Below are positions 53,188 through 64,000 of a stretch of DNA of 64,000 nucleotides, piece by piece (position 1 is the stretch's first letter; every line of letters begins with the position of its first letter). Both the position numbers and the translations under genes were made by a program. The DNA is from Teretinema zuelzerae (GTDB taxonomy: Bacteria; Spirochaetota; Spirochaetia; Treponematales; Treponemataceae). The notes beneath the pieces are model-generated. The model was given only the letters and a program-made list of their open reading frames with translations. It did no database searches and was not told the origin of the DNA. The DNA is taken from NCBI RefSeq assembly GCF_021021555.1, contig NZ_JAINWA010000003.1, forward strand, positions 1,240,001 through 1,304,000, given 5' to 3'.

Positions 53188-54375
53188 TTACTCAACGATG
53201 TCGGTTACCTGACCGGAAGCAACAGTGCGTCCACCTTCGCGGATAGCGAACTTGAGCCCCTTCTGCATAGCGATCGGGTGAATAAGTTCACCGATGATCT
53301 TGGTGTTGTCGCCCGGCTTAACCATGTCGACTCCGGCAGGGAGCGTAATGGTTCCGGTGATATCGGTAGTTCTGAAATAGAACTGGGGGCGATATCCGGA
53401 GAAGAACGGACTGTGGCGTCCACCCTCGTCCTTTGAAAGAACATAAACCTGTCCTTCAAATTTCTTGTGAGGGGTGATTGAACCGGTCTTGGCAAGAACC
53501 TGACCGCGTTCTACAGCCTTCTTGTCGATACCGCGGAGAAGAAGACCAACGTTGTCTCCAGCCATACCGTTATCAAGAAGCTTGTTAAACATTTCGATAC
53601 CGGTGATAACAGTCTTGACTGTCGGGCGGATACCTACGATTTCAACTTCTTCGTTGAGATTGATGACACCGCTTTCGATACGGCCGGTAACAACAGTACC
53701 GCGTCCGGAAATCGTAAAGATGTCTTCGATCGGCATAAGGAAGGGCTTATCTGCTGCGCGTTCGGGATCTTTGAAGTAGGAGTCCATGGTATCAAGGAGT
53801 TCCTGGATGCAAGCGGTGTCTTCAGCGGATGCGCCGTCGGCCATGGCCTTGAAAGCAGATCCCTTGATGATCGGAGTTTCGCGGGGGAAGCCGTAGTAGG
53901 CGACGACATCGCGAATTTCTTCCTCGACAAGCTCCATGAGGTCAGGATCGTCCAAGAGGTCGACCTTGTTCATGAACACGACGATCGCAGGAACGCCTAC
54001 CTGACGGGCAAGCAGAATGTGCTCGCGGGTCTGGGGCATAACCGAATCGGGCGCGGAAACAACGAGAATCGAACCGTCCATCTGGGCAGCGCCGGTAATC
54101 ATGTTTTTGATATAGTCGGCGTGTCCAGGGCAGTCGATGTGCGCGTAGTGGCGCTTCTCGGACTGATACTCCATGTGACGGGTATTAATGGTAATACCGC
54201 GAGCCTTCTCTTCCGGAGCATTGTCGATTTCATCGTACTTGAGCACCTTATCACCATACTTTTTGGCGCAATAAGCAGTGATAGCTGCGGAAAGAGTGGT
54301 CTTACCATGGTCAACGTGACCAATGGTACCAACATTCATGTGAGGTTTCGTTCTTTCGAACTTTTCCTTTGCCAT
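53188..54375 (-). CDS. tuf: Elongation factor Tu
   Basis: 395 aa from ATG 54375, with AGGAGG 6 nt upstream; longer in-frame starts lie in the promoter region. GTPase motifs [18 protein letters not shown] and NKVDL are intact, with domains 2 and 3 complete. Delivers aminoacyl-tRNA to the ribosome. First gene of the tuf-S10-spc-alpha unit; fusA is not adjacent. Confidence 0.98.
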   Translation of the reverse strand: MAKEKFERTKPHMNVGTIGHVDHGKTTLSAAITAYCAKKYGDKVLKYDEIDNAPEEKARGITINTRHMEYQSEKRHYAHIDCPGHADYIKNMITGAAQMDGSILVVSAPDSVMPQTREHILLARQVGVPAIVVFMNKVDLLDDPDLMELVEEEIRDVVAYYGFPRETPIIKGSAFKAMADGASAEDTACIQELLDTMDSYFKDPERAADKPFLMPIEDIFTISGRGTVVTGRIESGVINLNEEVEIVGIRPTVKTVITGIEMFNKLLDNGMAGDNVGLLLRGIDKKAVERGQVLAKTGSITPHKKFEGQVYVLSKDEGGRHSPFFSGYRPQFYFRTTDITGTITLPAGVDMVKPGDNTKIIGELIHPIAMQKGLKFAIREGGRTVASGQVTDIVE

Positions 54376-54420
54376 TTGATCCTCCTGAAAGATAATAGGC
54401 AAGTTAATAATATTTGCCGC

Positions 54421-54449
54421 ATTATATGTAATAGAAGACACTTGCACAA
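54421..54449 (-). promoter_or_regulatory. Promoter of the tuf-S10-spc-alpha operon
   Basis: Minus strand: TTGTGC (54444-54449), 17-bp spacer, TATAAT (54421-54426). The leader of about 40 nt contains GGCAA...TTGCC arms and then AGGAGG before the tuf ATG. Confidence 0.7.
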
Positions 54450-54983
54450 GCATCCCTATTACCCAATGCGTTCATACCCGGATAACCAGCTTCTTACAAT
54501 AGAGGAATAATAGACAATTTCACAGGAAGGAGCTTTAACGGAGAGAACCGAAAAGCAAACAGACTAAACCGTTCATAGGATTTCGAACGGATTCGGCCGG
54601 TACCACCTGATCATCGTCAACCTCTACAGATTGATGACTGGTTTGGTATCCAAAAGAACCTGAAAGACAGACACTGTCTTTCATTACGGGAATTACCCGT
54701 AGGCTCGGACCACCCGGATTAAGGAAAAACCTCACCGGACTACCGATCCAGCACCCTTGATACCATCATATATATTCAAACGCCAACGGCGGGTGAAACA
54801 GGAACCAAGGGCTGCGCAATCCTTCCATGCGATAGCATCGCAGGTTTTACGGTCGCGCCCTGGACTCTCAAAGACCACCGGGATTTCCATCTTTTTGAAG
54901 ATAGACGTCCCAATACAGAATATCTTTATACACAAAAGAATAAAACAAGTCAATACAGCGACGGAACGACACATGCATTCAAG
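54450..54983. other. Long spacer between tuf and rpsG with palindromes and broken open frames
   Basis: About 530 bp without an accepted gene. It contains TGAAAGACAG-ACA-CTGTCTTTCA (54661-54683), a perfect palindrome, followed by TACGGG-AATTA-CCCGTA (54685-54701). On the minus strand two overlapping open stretches occur in different frames: 54732-54974 (80 codons, starting with a signal-like hydrophobic segment) and 54535-54735 (66 codons, GTG start). They could be remnants of one frameshifted gene, or chance frames; no ribosome-binding site or family match supports them. A structured RNA is also possible. Confidence 0.3.
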
Positions 54984-55008
54984 AAAAAAAAAGATCCCCG
55001 AAGGGATC
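54984..55008 (-). terminator. Terminator after rpsG
   Basis: Minus strand: GATCCC, TTCG tetraloop, GGGATC (54993-55008), then nine Ts (54984-54992). The flanking A/T runs extend the stem. It ends the rplL-rpoBC-rpsLG transcription unit. Confidence 0.9.
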
Positions 55009-55042
55009 TTTTATAAAATTATCATTATTAAAAGAGATATTC

Positions 55043-55513
55043 CTACCAGCGATAGTGGGCGAAAGCCTTGTTCGCTTCTGCCATCTTGTGGGTATCTTCT
55101 TTCTTCTTGTAAGCCGAACCGGTGTTATTAAACGCATCCACCAATTCCGCCGCAAGACGCTCGGACATTTCGTGACCGCTGCGGGAGCGGGCTGCGTTGA
55201 TCACCCAGCGCATTCCCAAAGCCTCGCGGCGGGCATCGCGGATTTCAACGGGAACCTGATAGGTAGCACCGCCGACGCGGCGGCTCTTTACTTCCACCAT
55301 CGGCTTTACATTATCAAGAGCCTTAAGGAAAACCTCGAGAGGATCCTTATCGGTTTTTTCCTTCATTTTATCCATGGCATCGTATACGACGCGAACGCTT
55401 GTGGCCTTCTGGCCGCGAAGCATCATGCGGTTAACGAACTTGGATACGACAACACTGTGATACTTAGCGTCGGGAGCGACGGGCCTGTCGATTGTCTTAT
55501 TCTTTCTTCCCAT
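55043..55513 (-). CDS. rpsG: 30S ribosomal protein S7
   Basis: 156 aa. Start MGRKNKTIDRPVAPDAKYHS, with KFVNRMMLRGQKATSVRVVY and the C-terminal AEANKAFAHYRW. Assembly initiator of the 30S head. Thirteen nt after rpsL; followed by a terminator instead of fusA. Confidence 0.98.
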   Translation of the reverse strand: MGRKNKTIDRPVAPDAKYHSVVVSKFVNRMMLRGQKATSVRVVYDAMDKMKEKTDKDPLEVFLKALDNVKPMVEVKSRRVGGATYQVPVEIRDARREALGMRWVINAARSRSGHEMSERLAAELVDAFNNTGSAYKKKEDTHKMAEANKAFAHYRW

Positions 55514-55525
55514 TTTTCTCTCTCC

Positions 55526-55900
55526 TTATGCTTTCGGACGCTTGGCGCCGTACTTGGAGCGACTGCGCTTACGATCGGCAACGCCAAGGGTATCCTTGGT
55601 TCCTCGAACGATGTGATAACGCACACCAGGGAGATCCTTAACACGACCGCCGCGGATTAATACTACGGAGTGTTCCTGAAGGTTATGTCCGATACCGGGA
55701 ATATAGGCGGTTACCTCGATTCCATTGCTCAAGCGAACACGAGCGACCTTTCGGAGAGCTGAGTTCGGCTTTTTCGGGGTTACGGTCATAACGCGGGTGC
55801 AAACACCACGACGCTGGGGACAAGACTGAAGAGCCGGGCTTTTGGTCCGGTATTCAACAGATTTTCGTCCCTGTTTGATCAACTGATTTATTGTAGGCAT
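55526..55900 (-). CDS. rpsL: 30S ribosomal protein S12
   Basis: 124 aa. [20 protein letters not shown] start. The streptomycin-site lysines are wild type: [12 protein letters not shown] and [20 protein letters not shown]. Decoding-centre protein. AGGAGA lies upstream of the ATG, 87 nt after the rpoC stop. Confidence 0.98.
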   Translation of the reverse strand: MPTINQLIKQGRKSVEYRTKSPALQSCPQRRGVCTRVMTVTPKKPNSALRKVARVRLSNGIEVTAYIPGIGHNLQEHSVVLIRGGRVKDLPGVRYHIVRGTKDTLGVADRKRSRSKYGAKRPKA

Positions 55901-55987
55901 CTGCCTTTTCTCCTATATGATCCGGCCAGCACTCCGGATAAAATCTGAATAATGCGGTGCTTATCTTACAAGCACGCGCATAAACTG

Positions 55988-58900
55988 TCAATCGTTCTCG
56001 TCAGAATCGAAATCCGAATCATCTTCGATGGCTTCGGTTTCCTTCTCAAGTTTCCTGCGTTCCAGAATCTCGTTCATCTGAAGATCGAGGTCGGCATTGT
56101 TCTTATCGAAAAGCTTGACGTTTCGATAAGTCTTGATGCCGGTACCCGCGGGAATCAGGTGACCGATAATGACGTTTTCCTTCAAGCCGCGAAGATTATC
56201 GCTGGCTCCGGAAATCGCCGCGTTAGTAAGAACACGAGTCGTCTCCTGGAAGGACGATGCGGAAATGAAGGAATCGACATTAAGAGACGCCTTCGTGATT
56301 CCCTGGAACATCGGACGGGCGATAGCCGGCTGTCCGCCTTCCTGCATAACCCGGGAGTTTTCCTCATGGAACTTGTACTTGTCGGCCTGTTGCCCGAAAA
56401 TAAAGCGGGTGTCTCCTACGGATATGATTTCGACCTTTCGAAGCATCTGGCGGACAATAACGCCGATATGCTTGTCGTTGATCGAAACGCCCTGAAGCCG
56501 ATACACCTGCTGGATTTCGTCCATAAGGTAGTTCTGAAGAGCGTTTTCTCCCGAAACCATAAGGATTTCGTGAGGATTGTAGGCTCCGTCGCACAATTGT
56601 TCGCCGGATTCCACGGTATCTCCGTCGCGCACAAGCAAACGCTTGGTCATCGGCACGAGATGCTTGAATTCCTTTCCGAACTGATCGCGGACGATCAACA
56701 CGCGCTTGCCTTTCAGGATGCCTTTAAAGGAAACGGTTCCGGAAATTTGGGCGAGAACAGCGGGCGACTTCGGTTTTCGTGCTTCGAAAAGCTCGGAAAC
56801 GCGGGGAAGACCTCCGGTGATGTCCCTCGTCTTGGCGGATTCCTTAAGCATCTTCGCGATGGTCGTTCCAGCCTTGATGACAGCCTTTTCTTCGACCAGA
56901 AGATACGCGCCTCCGGGAAGGTAGTAGGAACCGATGGTATTACCGGATTCATCGGTAATGTGCACGCGAGGCTGCTTCGTATCAAGCTGGAATTCGGCGA
57001 TGCGTTTTTCGATTTTACCGGTTTCTTCGTCCAATTCTTCGTTAAGAGTCGATCCGGGGATAATGTCTTCAAAGTGGACGTATCCGTCGTATTCGGCGAT
57101 TATCGGCTCGGAGAAGGGGTCGAAGGTTGCAATGGTCTGAGTTGCGGGAACAAAGTCTCCGGCCTTTATCACAAGTTCGGAACCGTTTCTGATTTCGATC
57201 TTCTGATCCTGGCTAACGAGACGGATAATATTGCCCATCACGGAAACATACGCAATGTCTTCCGCGAGAACTTCCTTTCCGCCGTGCGAGTAAAGGGCTT
57301 CTCCCTTCAATATGCGGTGTCCGTCCTCGACGAGAATCTTGTCGGCCTTGGCGAGTTCGTATTCGCGGATGACTTTATTTACGGTGAGCCAGCCCTTACG
57401 GGTAAAGAGCCAGTTTCCGTTTTTCAGCGTAACGTGAGTTCCTGCGACGTCTTTTACGACGACAGGATACTTCAACAGAATTCTGTTTTCTTCGCTTATC
57501 TTGGTAGCCGTACCACCGACGTGGAAGGTACGCATGGTAAGCTGGGTTCCCGGCTGTCCGATCGACTGTGCAGCTATGATTCCGACCGCTTCGCCGATTT
57601 CGACGATCTTGTTATGGGCAAGGTTTCGTCCGTAGCACTTCACGCACACGCCGTGCTTGGATTCGCAGGTGAGAACAGTGCGGAGCTTAACGGATTCAAC
57701 GCCGGCTTCTTCGATCTCGAGAGCAAGCTCGTCGGTGATGTATTCGTTGACGTCGACGATGACGTCGCGGGTGATCGGATGCAGAACGCGTTCCAGCGTA
57801 TAACGGCCGGTAATGCGGTCGTGAAGCGCTTCGATCACTTCGTCGCCGTCTTTCACTGCGGAATACTCGATTCCGTTGATGGTTCCGCAATCTTCTTCGT
57901 TCACCACGACGTCCTGCGCGATATCGACGAGACGGCGGGTCAGATATCCGGCGTCGGCTGTTTTAAGAGCCGTATCCGCGAGACCCTTACGGGCGCCGTT
58001 CGTGGAGATGAAGAATTCGATAACGGTCAAACCTTCTTTAAAGTTCGAGCGGATCGGGAGTTCGATGATGTCTCCGTTCGGCTTCGCCATAAGACCTCGC
58101 ATACCCGCGAGCTGGCGGATCTGGTTGCGGCTACCGCGCGCGCCCGACGTGGCCATCATGAAGATCGTATTGAAACCGTTTTTGTCGGCTTCCATGGTCT
58201 TCATCATTATGTTCGTCAGTTCTTCGTTGGTCTTGGACCATACTTCGACTACGCGGTTATAGCGTTCATCCTGGGTAATGTGACCCTGCTGATACTGCCG
58301 CTGAATTCCGTCTACTTCCTTGTTCGCGCGGTCGATCATTTCCGCTTTTTCTGCCGGAACGATGATGTCGTCCATGGACAGGGTCGCACCGAAGAAGGTT
58401 GCGTACTTGTAACCGGTGGACTTGAGCTTGTCGAGCATCTGAACGGTAAGCCAGGGACCTGAATCCTTGTGAACCTTTTCAATGAGCTTGCGGATCTGCT
58501 TGTCGTCGAGGGTAACATTGGTAAAGGGAACGCCTTCGGGCATTTCCTCGTTGAATATCAGGCGTCCGGGAGTGGTTTCGACCATTTCTCCGCGGTAGGG
58601 AAGCTTGATCAGAGCCTGCCAGGCCAAAGCGCCGGATTCAGCGGCCATCATCACTTCGTCTACATTCGTGAAACGCCGTCCGGTACCATGGGCTTCAGGC
58701 TTGACCTTGGTCAAATAGTACAGACCGAGAACCATGTCCTGGGAGGGGAATACGATCGACTTGCCGTTCGCGGGGTCGAGGAGGTTCCGGCTTGAAAGCA
58801 TGAGAGTCCAGCATTCCATCTGCGCGGCCTGGGTGAGAGGCACATGGACGGCCATCTGGTCTCCGTCGAAGTCGGCGTTGAACGCGCGGCAAACGAGGGG

Positions 58901-60217
58901 GTGCAGACGAATAGCCTTTCCTTCCACCAGTACGGGCTCGAAAGCCTGGATACCGAGGCGGTGCAGCGTAGGAGCGCGGTTAAGCATAACCGGATGCTCG
59001 CGGACAACCTCGTCGAGGATGGCGAACACTTCCGGAGACTCCTGCTCGACGAGCAGCTTGGCTTTTTTGATGTTGTACACAACGTCTTTGTCGACAAGCT
59101 TCTTCATGATGAAGGGCTTGAAGAGTTCCAACGCCATTTTCGTGGGGAGACCGCACTGCCAGAGCTTGAGGTCGGGACCGACGACGATAACCGAACGTCC
59201 GGAGTAGTCTACGCGCTTACCGAGAAGGTTCTGGCGGAAACGACCCTGCTTTCCCTTAAGCATGTCTGAAATGGACTTAAGGGGGCGGTTCGAGGCGCCC
59301 TTGATGACGCGCTTTCTTTTCGAGTTGTCGAAAAGGGCATCGACCGCTTCCTGCAGCATTCGCTTTTCGTTGCGGATGATGATGTCGGGAGCGTTCAGAG
59401 TCATCAACCTCTTGAGGCGGTTGTTTCTATTAATGACGCGGCGGTACAGGTCGTTCAAGTCGCTGGTCGCGAAGCGCCCGCCGTCGAGCTGGACCATCGG
59501 GCGAAGCTCGGGAGGAATGACCGGAATAACGTCGAGAATCATCCACGACGCTTTATTGGTCGAAGCGCGGAAATTTTCGACGATTTCGATGCGTTTCAGG
59601 AGGCGCTTGTCCGATTTCGGGCCTTTCTCGATCATCTTGGCGCGGAGCTCCGCGGCGAGTTCGTCGAGGTTAAGGTTTTCAAGAAGGGTTTTAACCGCTT
59701 CAGCGCCCATGCCTGCGGTGAACGAGCCGCCGTAGCGCTCGGTAGCCTCGTGGTATTCTTCCTCGGTGAGAAGCTGATTCTTTTTAAGATCGGTGTCGCC
59801 CGCGTCGATTACGATGTACTTTTCATAGTAAAGAATCGAACGGAGAGCCGCGACCTGGAGATCGAGGAGAAGGCCCATGCGGCTGGGAACCGAGCGGTAA
59901 TACCAGATATGGGATACCGGAGCGGCGAGCTCGATATGACCCATGCGCTCGCGGCGAACCTTGAAGTGAGTGACTTCAACGCCGCAACGATCGCAAATAA
60001 CGCCCTTATAGCGTATGGATTTAAACTTGCCGCAATAGCATTCCCACTCTTTTGTGGTTCCGAAAATTCGTTCGCAAAACAAACCGTCCTTCTCCGGGCG
60101 GAGAGTACGGTAATTGATGGTTTCAGGTTTTTTCACCTCGCCGTACGACCATGCGCGGATGGTTTCGGGCGAAGCGAGTTTTATTTGCAGACTATCAAAA
60201 TCCTGTATGTCTCTCAT
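55988..60217 (-). CDS. rpoC: RNA polymerase beta' subunit
   Basis: 1409 aa. The zinc-binding N-terminus has [20 protein letters not shown]; the active-site Mg motif [12 protein letters not shown] is intact; the clamp, bridge-helix and C-terminal regions are complete with an acidic tail ([11 protein letters not shown]). Starts 12 nt after rpoB. Confidence 0.98.
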   Translation of the reverse strand: MRDIQDFDSLQIKLASPETIRAWSYGEVKKPETINYRTLRPEKDGLFCERIFGTTKEWECYCGKFKSIRYKGVICDRCGVEVTHFKVRRERMGHIELAAPVSHIWYYRSVPSRMGLLLDLQVAALRSILYYEKYIVIDAGDTDLKKNQLLTEEEYHEATERYGGSFTAGMGAEAVKTLLENLNLDELAAELRAKMIEKGPKSDKRLLKRIEIVENFRASTNKASWMILDVIPVIPPELRPMVQLDGGRFATSDLNDLYRRVINRNNRLKRLMTLNAPDIIIRNEKRMLQEAVDALFDNSKRKRVIKGASNRPLKSISDMLKGKQGRFRQNLLGKRVDYSGRSVIVVGPDLKLWQCGLPTKMALELFKPFIMKKLVDKDVVYNIKKAKLLVEQESPEVFAILDEVVREHPVMLNRAPTLHRLGIQAFEPVLVEGKAIRLHPLVCRAFNADFDGDQMAVHVPLTQAAQMECWTLMLSSRNLLDPANGKSIVFPSQDMVLGLYYLTKVKPEAHGTGRRFTNVDEVMMAAESGALAWQALIKLPYRGEMVETTPGRLIFNEEMPEGVPFTNVTLDDKQIRKLIEKVHKDSGPWLTVQMLDKLKSTGYKYATFFGATLSMDDIIVPAEKAEMIDRANKEVDGIQRQYQQGHITQDERYNRVVEVWSKTNEELTNIMMKTMEADKNGFNTIFMMATSGARGSRNQIRQLAGMRGLMAKPNGDIIELPIRSNFKEGLTVIEFFISTNGARKGLADTALKTADAGYLTRRLVDIAQDVVVNEEDCGTINGIEYSAVKDGDEVIEALHDRITGRYTLERVLHPITRDVIVDVNEYITDELALEIEEAGVESVKLRTVLTCESKHGVCVKCYGRNLAHNKIVEIGEAVGIIAAQSIGQPGTQLTMRTFHVGGTATKISEENRILLKYPVVVKDVAGTHVTLKNGNWLFTRKGWLTVNKVIREYELAKADKILVEDGHRILKGEALYSHGGKEVLAEDIAYVSVMGNIIRLVSQDQKIEIRNGSELVIKAGDFVPATQTIATFDPFSEPIIAEYDGYVHFEDIIPGSTLNEELDEETGKIEKRIAEFQLDTKQPRVHITDESGNTIGSYYLPGGAYLLVEEKAVIKAGTTIAKMLKESAKTRDITGGLPRVSELFEARKPKSPAVLAQISGTVSFKGILKGKRVLIVRDQFGKEFKHLVPMTKRLLVRDGDTVESGEQLCDGAYNPHEILMVSGENALQNYLMDEIQQVYRLQGVSINDKHIGVIVRQMLRKVEIISVGDTRFIFGQQADKYKFHEENSRVMQEGGQPAIARPMFQGITKASLNVDSFISASSFQETTRVLTNAAISGASDNLRGLKENVIIGHLIPAGTGIKTYRNVKLFDKNNADLDLQMNEILERRKLEKETEAIEDDSDFDSDEND

Positions 60218-60229
60218 GATCGTTCCTTA

Positions 60230-63733
<3,504 letters not shown>

Positions 63734-63780
63734 CCAACACCCCCTAAAAAAAACGATTGGACACAGGGTCCGGAGACTAC

Positions 63781-63817
63781 AAAAAGGTCCCTGCCCATAC
63801 CTCCGGCAGGAACCTTT
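63781..63817 (-). terminator. Attenuator between rplL and rpoB
   Basis: Minus strand: AAAGGTTCCTGCC (63805-63817) pairs with GGCAGGGACCTTT (63783-63795) with one wobble, followed by five Ts in total at the edge. This is the expected partial terminator that lowers rpoBC expression relative to rplJL. Confidence 0.75.
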
Positions 63818-63840
63818 CGAGAATAATCAAACAAAACAGT

Positions 63841-63868
63841 GTGTCAGGCGGCTTGCGCAGCCCGACAC
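63841..63868. other. Second hairpin in the rplL-rpoB spacer
   Basis: GTGTCAGGC (63841-63849) and GCCCGACAC (63860-63868) pair with one mismatch. It lies directly after the rplL stop, ahead of the attenuator, and may be an RNase III processing stem as in other bacteria. Confidence 0.5.
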
Positions 63869-63878
63869 ATATGATACA

Positions 63879-64000
63879 TCAAGCAACCTCGACCACACCG
63901 CCGGCGGCAGTAATGGCTTCCTTGATTTTTGCGGCTTCGTCCTTGGAAACGCCCTCTTTGAGAGTCTTGGGAGCGCCTTCGACGAGATCTTTCGCTTCTT
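63879..64000 (-). CDS. rplL: 50S ribosomal protein L7/L12, C-terminal end
   Basis: The last 40 codons only; the 5' part lies beyond the window. It reads [20 protein letters not shown], then [20 protein letters not shown] and the stop, the conserved helix and end of the L7/L12 C-terminal domain, which recruits translation factors. Followed by two hairpins before rpoB. Confidence 0.95.
   Translation of the reverse strand, partial: EAKDLVEGAPKTLKEGVSKDEAAKIKEAITAAGGVVEVA

Noticed and set aside
54376-55042. Search for tRNA genes near tuf
   Set aside because: No cloverleaf with matching acceptor stem, T-loop GTTCRA and anticodon arm could be assembled on either strand.
55952-58462. An 836-codon open frame on the plus strand
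   Set aside because: It lies entirely antisense to rpoC, has no family similarity, and reflects the codon bias of the real gene on the other strand.

Overview
The window is chromosomal DNA of a spirochaete, most likely Treponema or a close relative. The evidence is a moderately GC-rich, gene-dense sequence; a P13-like membrane protein at the left edge; KtrAB-type potassium uptake; a combined str-S10-spc-alpha ribosomal block; and asparagine at the RpoB site that E. coli numbers Ser531, a change known from naturally rifampicin-resistant treponemes and Borrelia. Nothing here looks like a prophage, insertion sequence, CRISPR array or defence island. I saw no rRNA or tRNA gene.

Region 1 (1-10.4 kb) is carbohydrate uptake and breakdown. 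After the partial P13-like gene and a periplasmic solute-binding protein comes a minus-strand operon: LacI regulator, sugar-binding protein, two MalF/MalG-type permeases, a GH2 glycosidase and a GH36 alpha-galactosidase. The last four genes overlap or lie close together. No ATPase is encoded, so the importer probably uses a shared MsmK/UgpC-type subunit from elsewhere. An 11-bp palindrome (TTTTACTAAAA) lies in the spacer of the operon promoter and again just downstream of the lacI promoter.

Region 2 (10.5-33.4 kb) holds mixed housekeeping and sensory genes: a pseudouridine synthase, a bacteriohemerythrin, a membrane-anchored AraC regulator overlapping a lipoprotein esterase, KtrA/KtrB, an unknown 118-aa protein, a GH1 beta-glucosidase divergent from an AAC(3)-like acetyltransferase, a large TPR/zinc-ribbon protein, a two-component pair, the N-degron operon clpS-clpA-aat, exodeoxyribonuclease III overlapping a rhomboid protease, and prfA-prmC-rel. 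Eight genes in regions 1 and 2 have a -10 hexamer ending 6-7 nt before the start codon, which predicts leaderless mRNAs.

Region 3 (33.5-39.2 kb) is a branched-chain amino acid ABC operon on the minus strand (livJ-H-M-G-F) ending in a CBS-CBS-ACT protein.

Region 4 (39.3-64 kb) is the transcription/translation block, all on the minus strand: rplL (partial), rpoB, rpoC, rpsL, rpsG, terminator, tuf, rpsJ through rplO, secY, rpmJ, rpsM, rpsK, rpsD, rpoA, rplQ, a 58-aa zinc-ribbon protein and a strong terminator. fusA is absent from its usual place between rpsG and tuf, and adk/map/infA are absent after secY. The most notable points are the leaderless-promoter set, the degenerate hydrolase site in Rel, the tandem-repeat insertion in ClpA, and the unassigned small genes. 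I did not find a clearly new multi-gene system.
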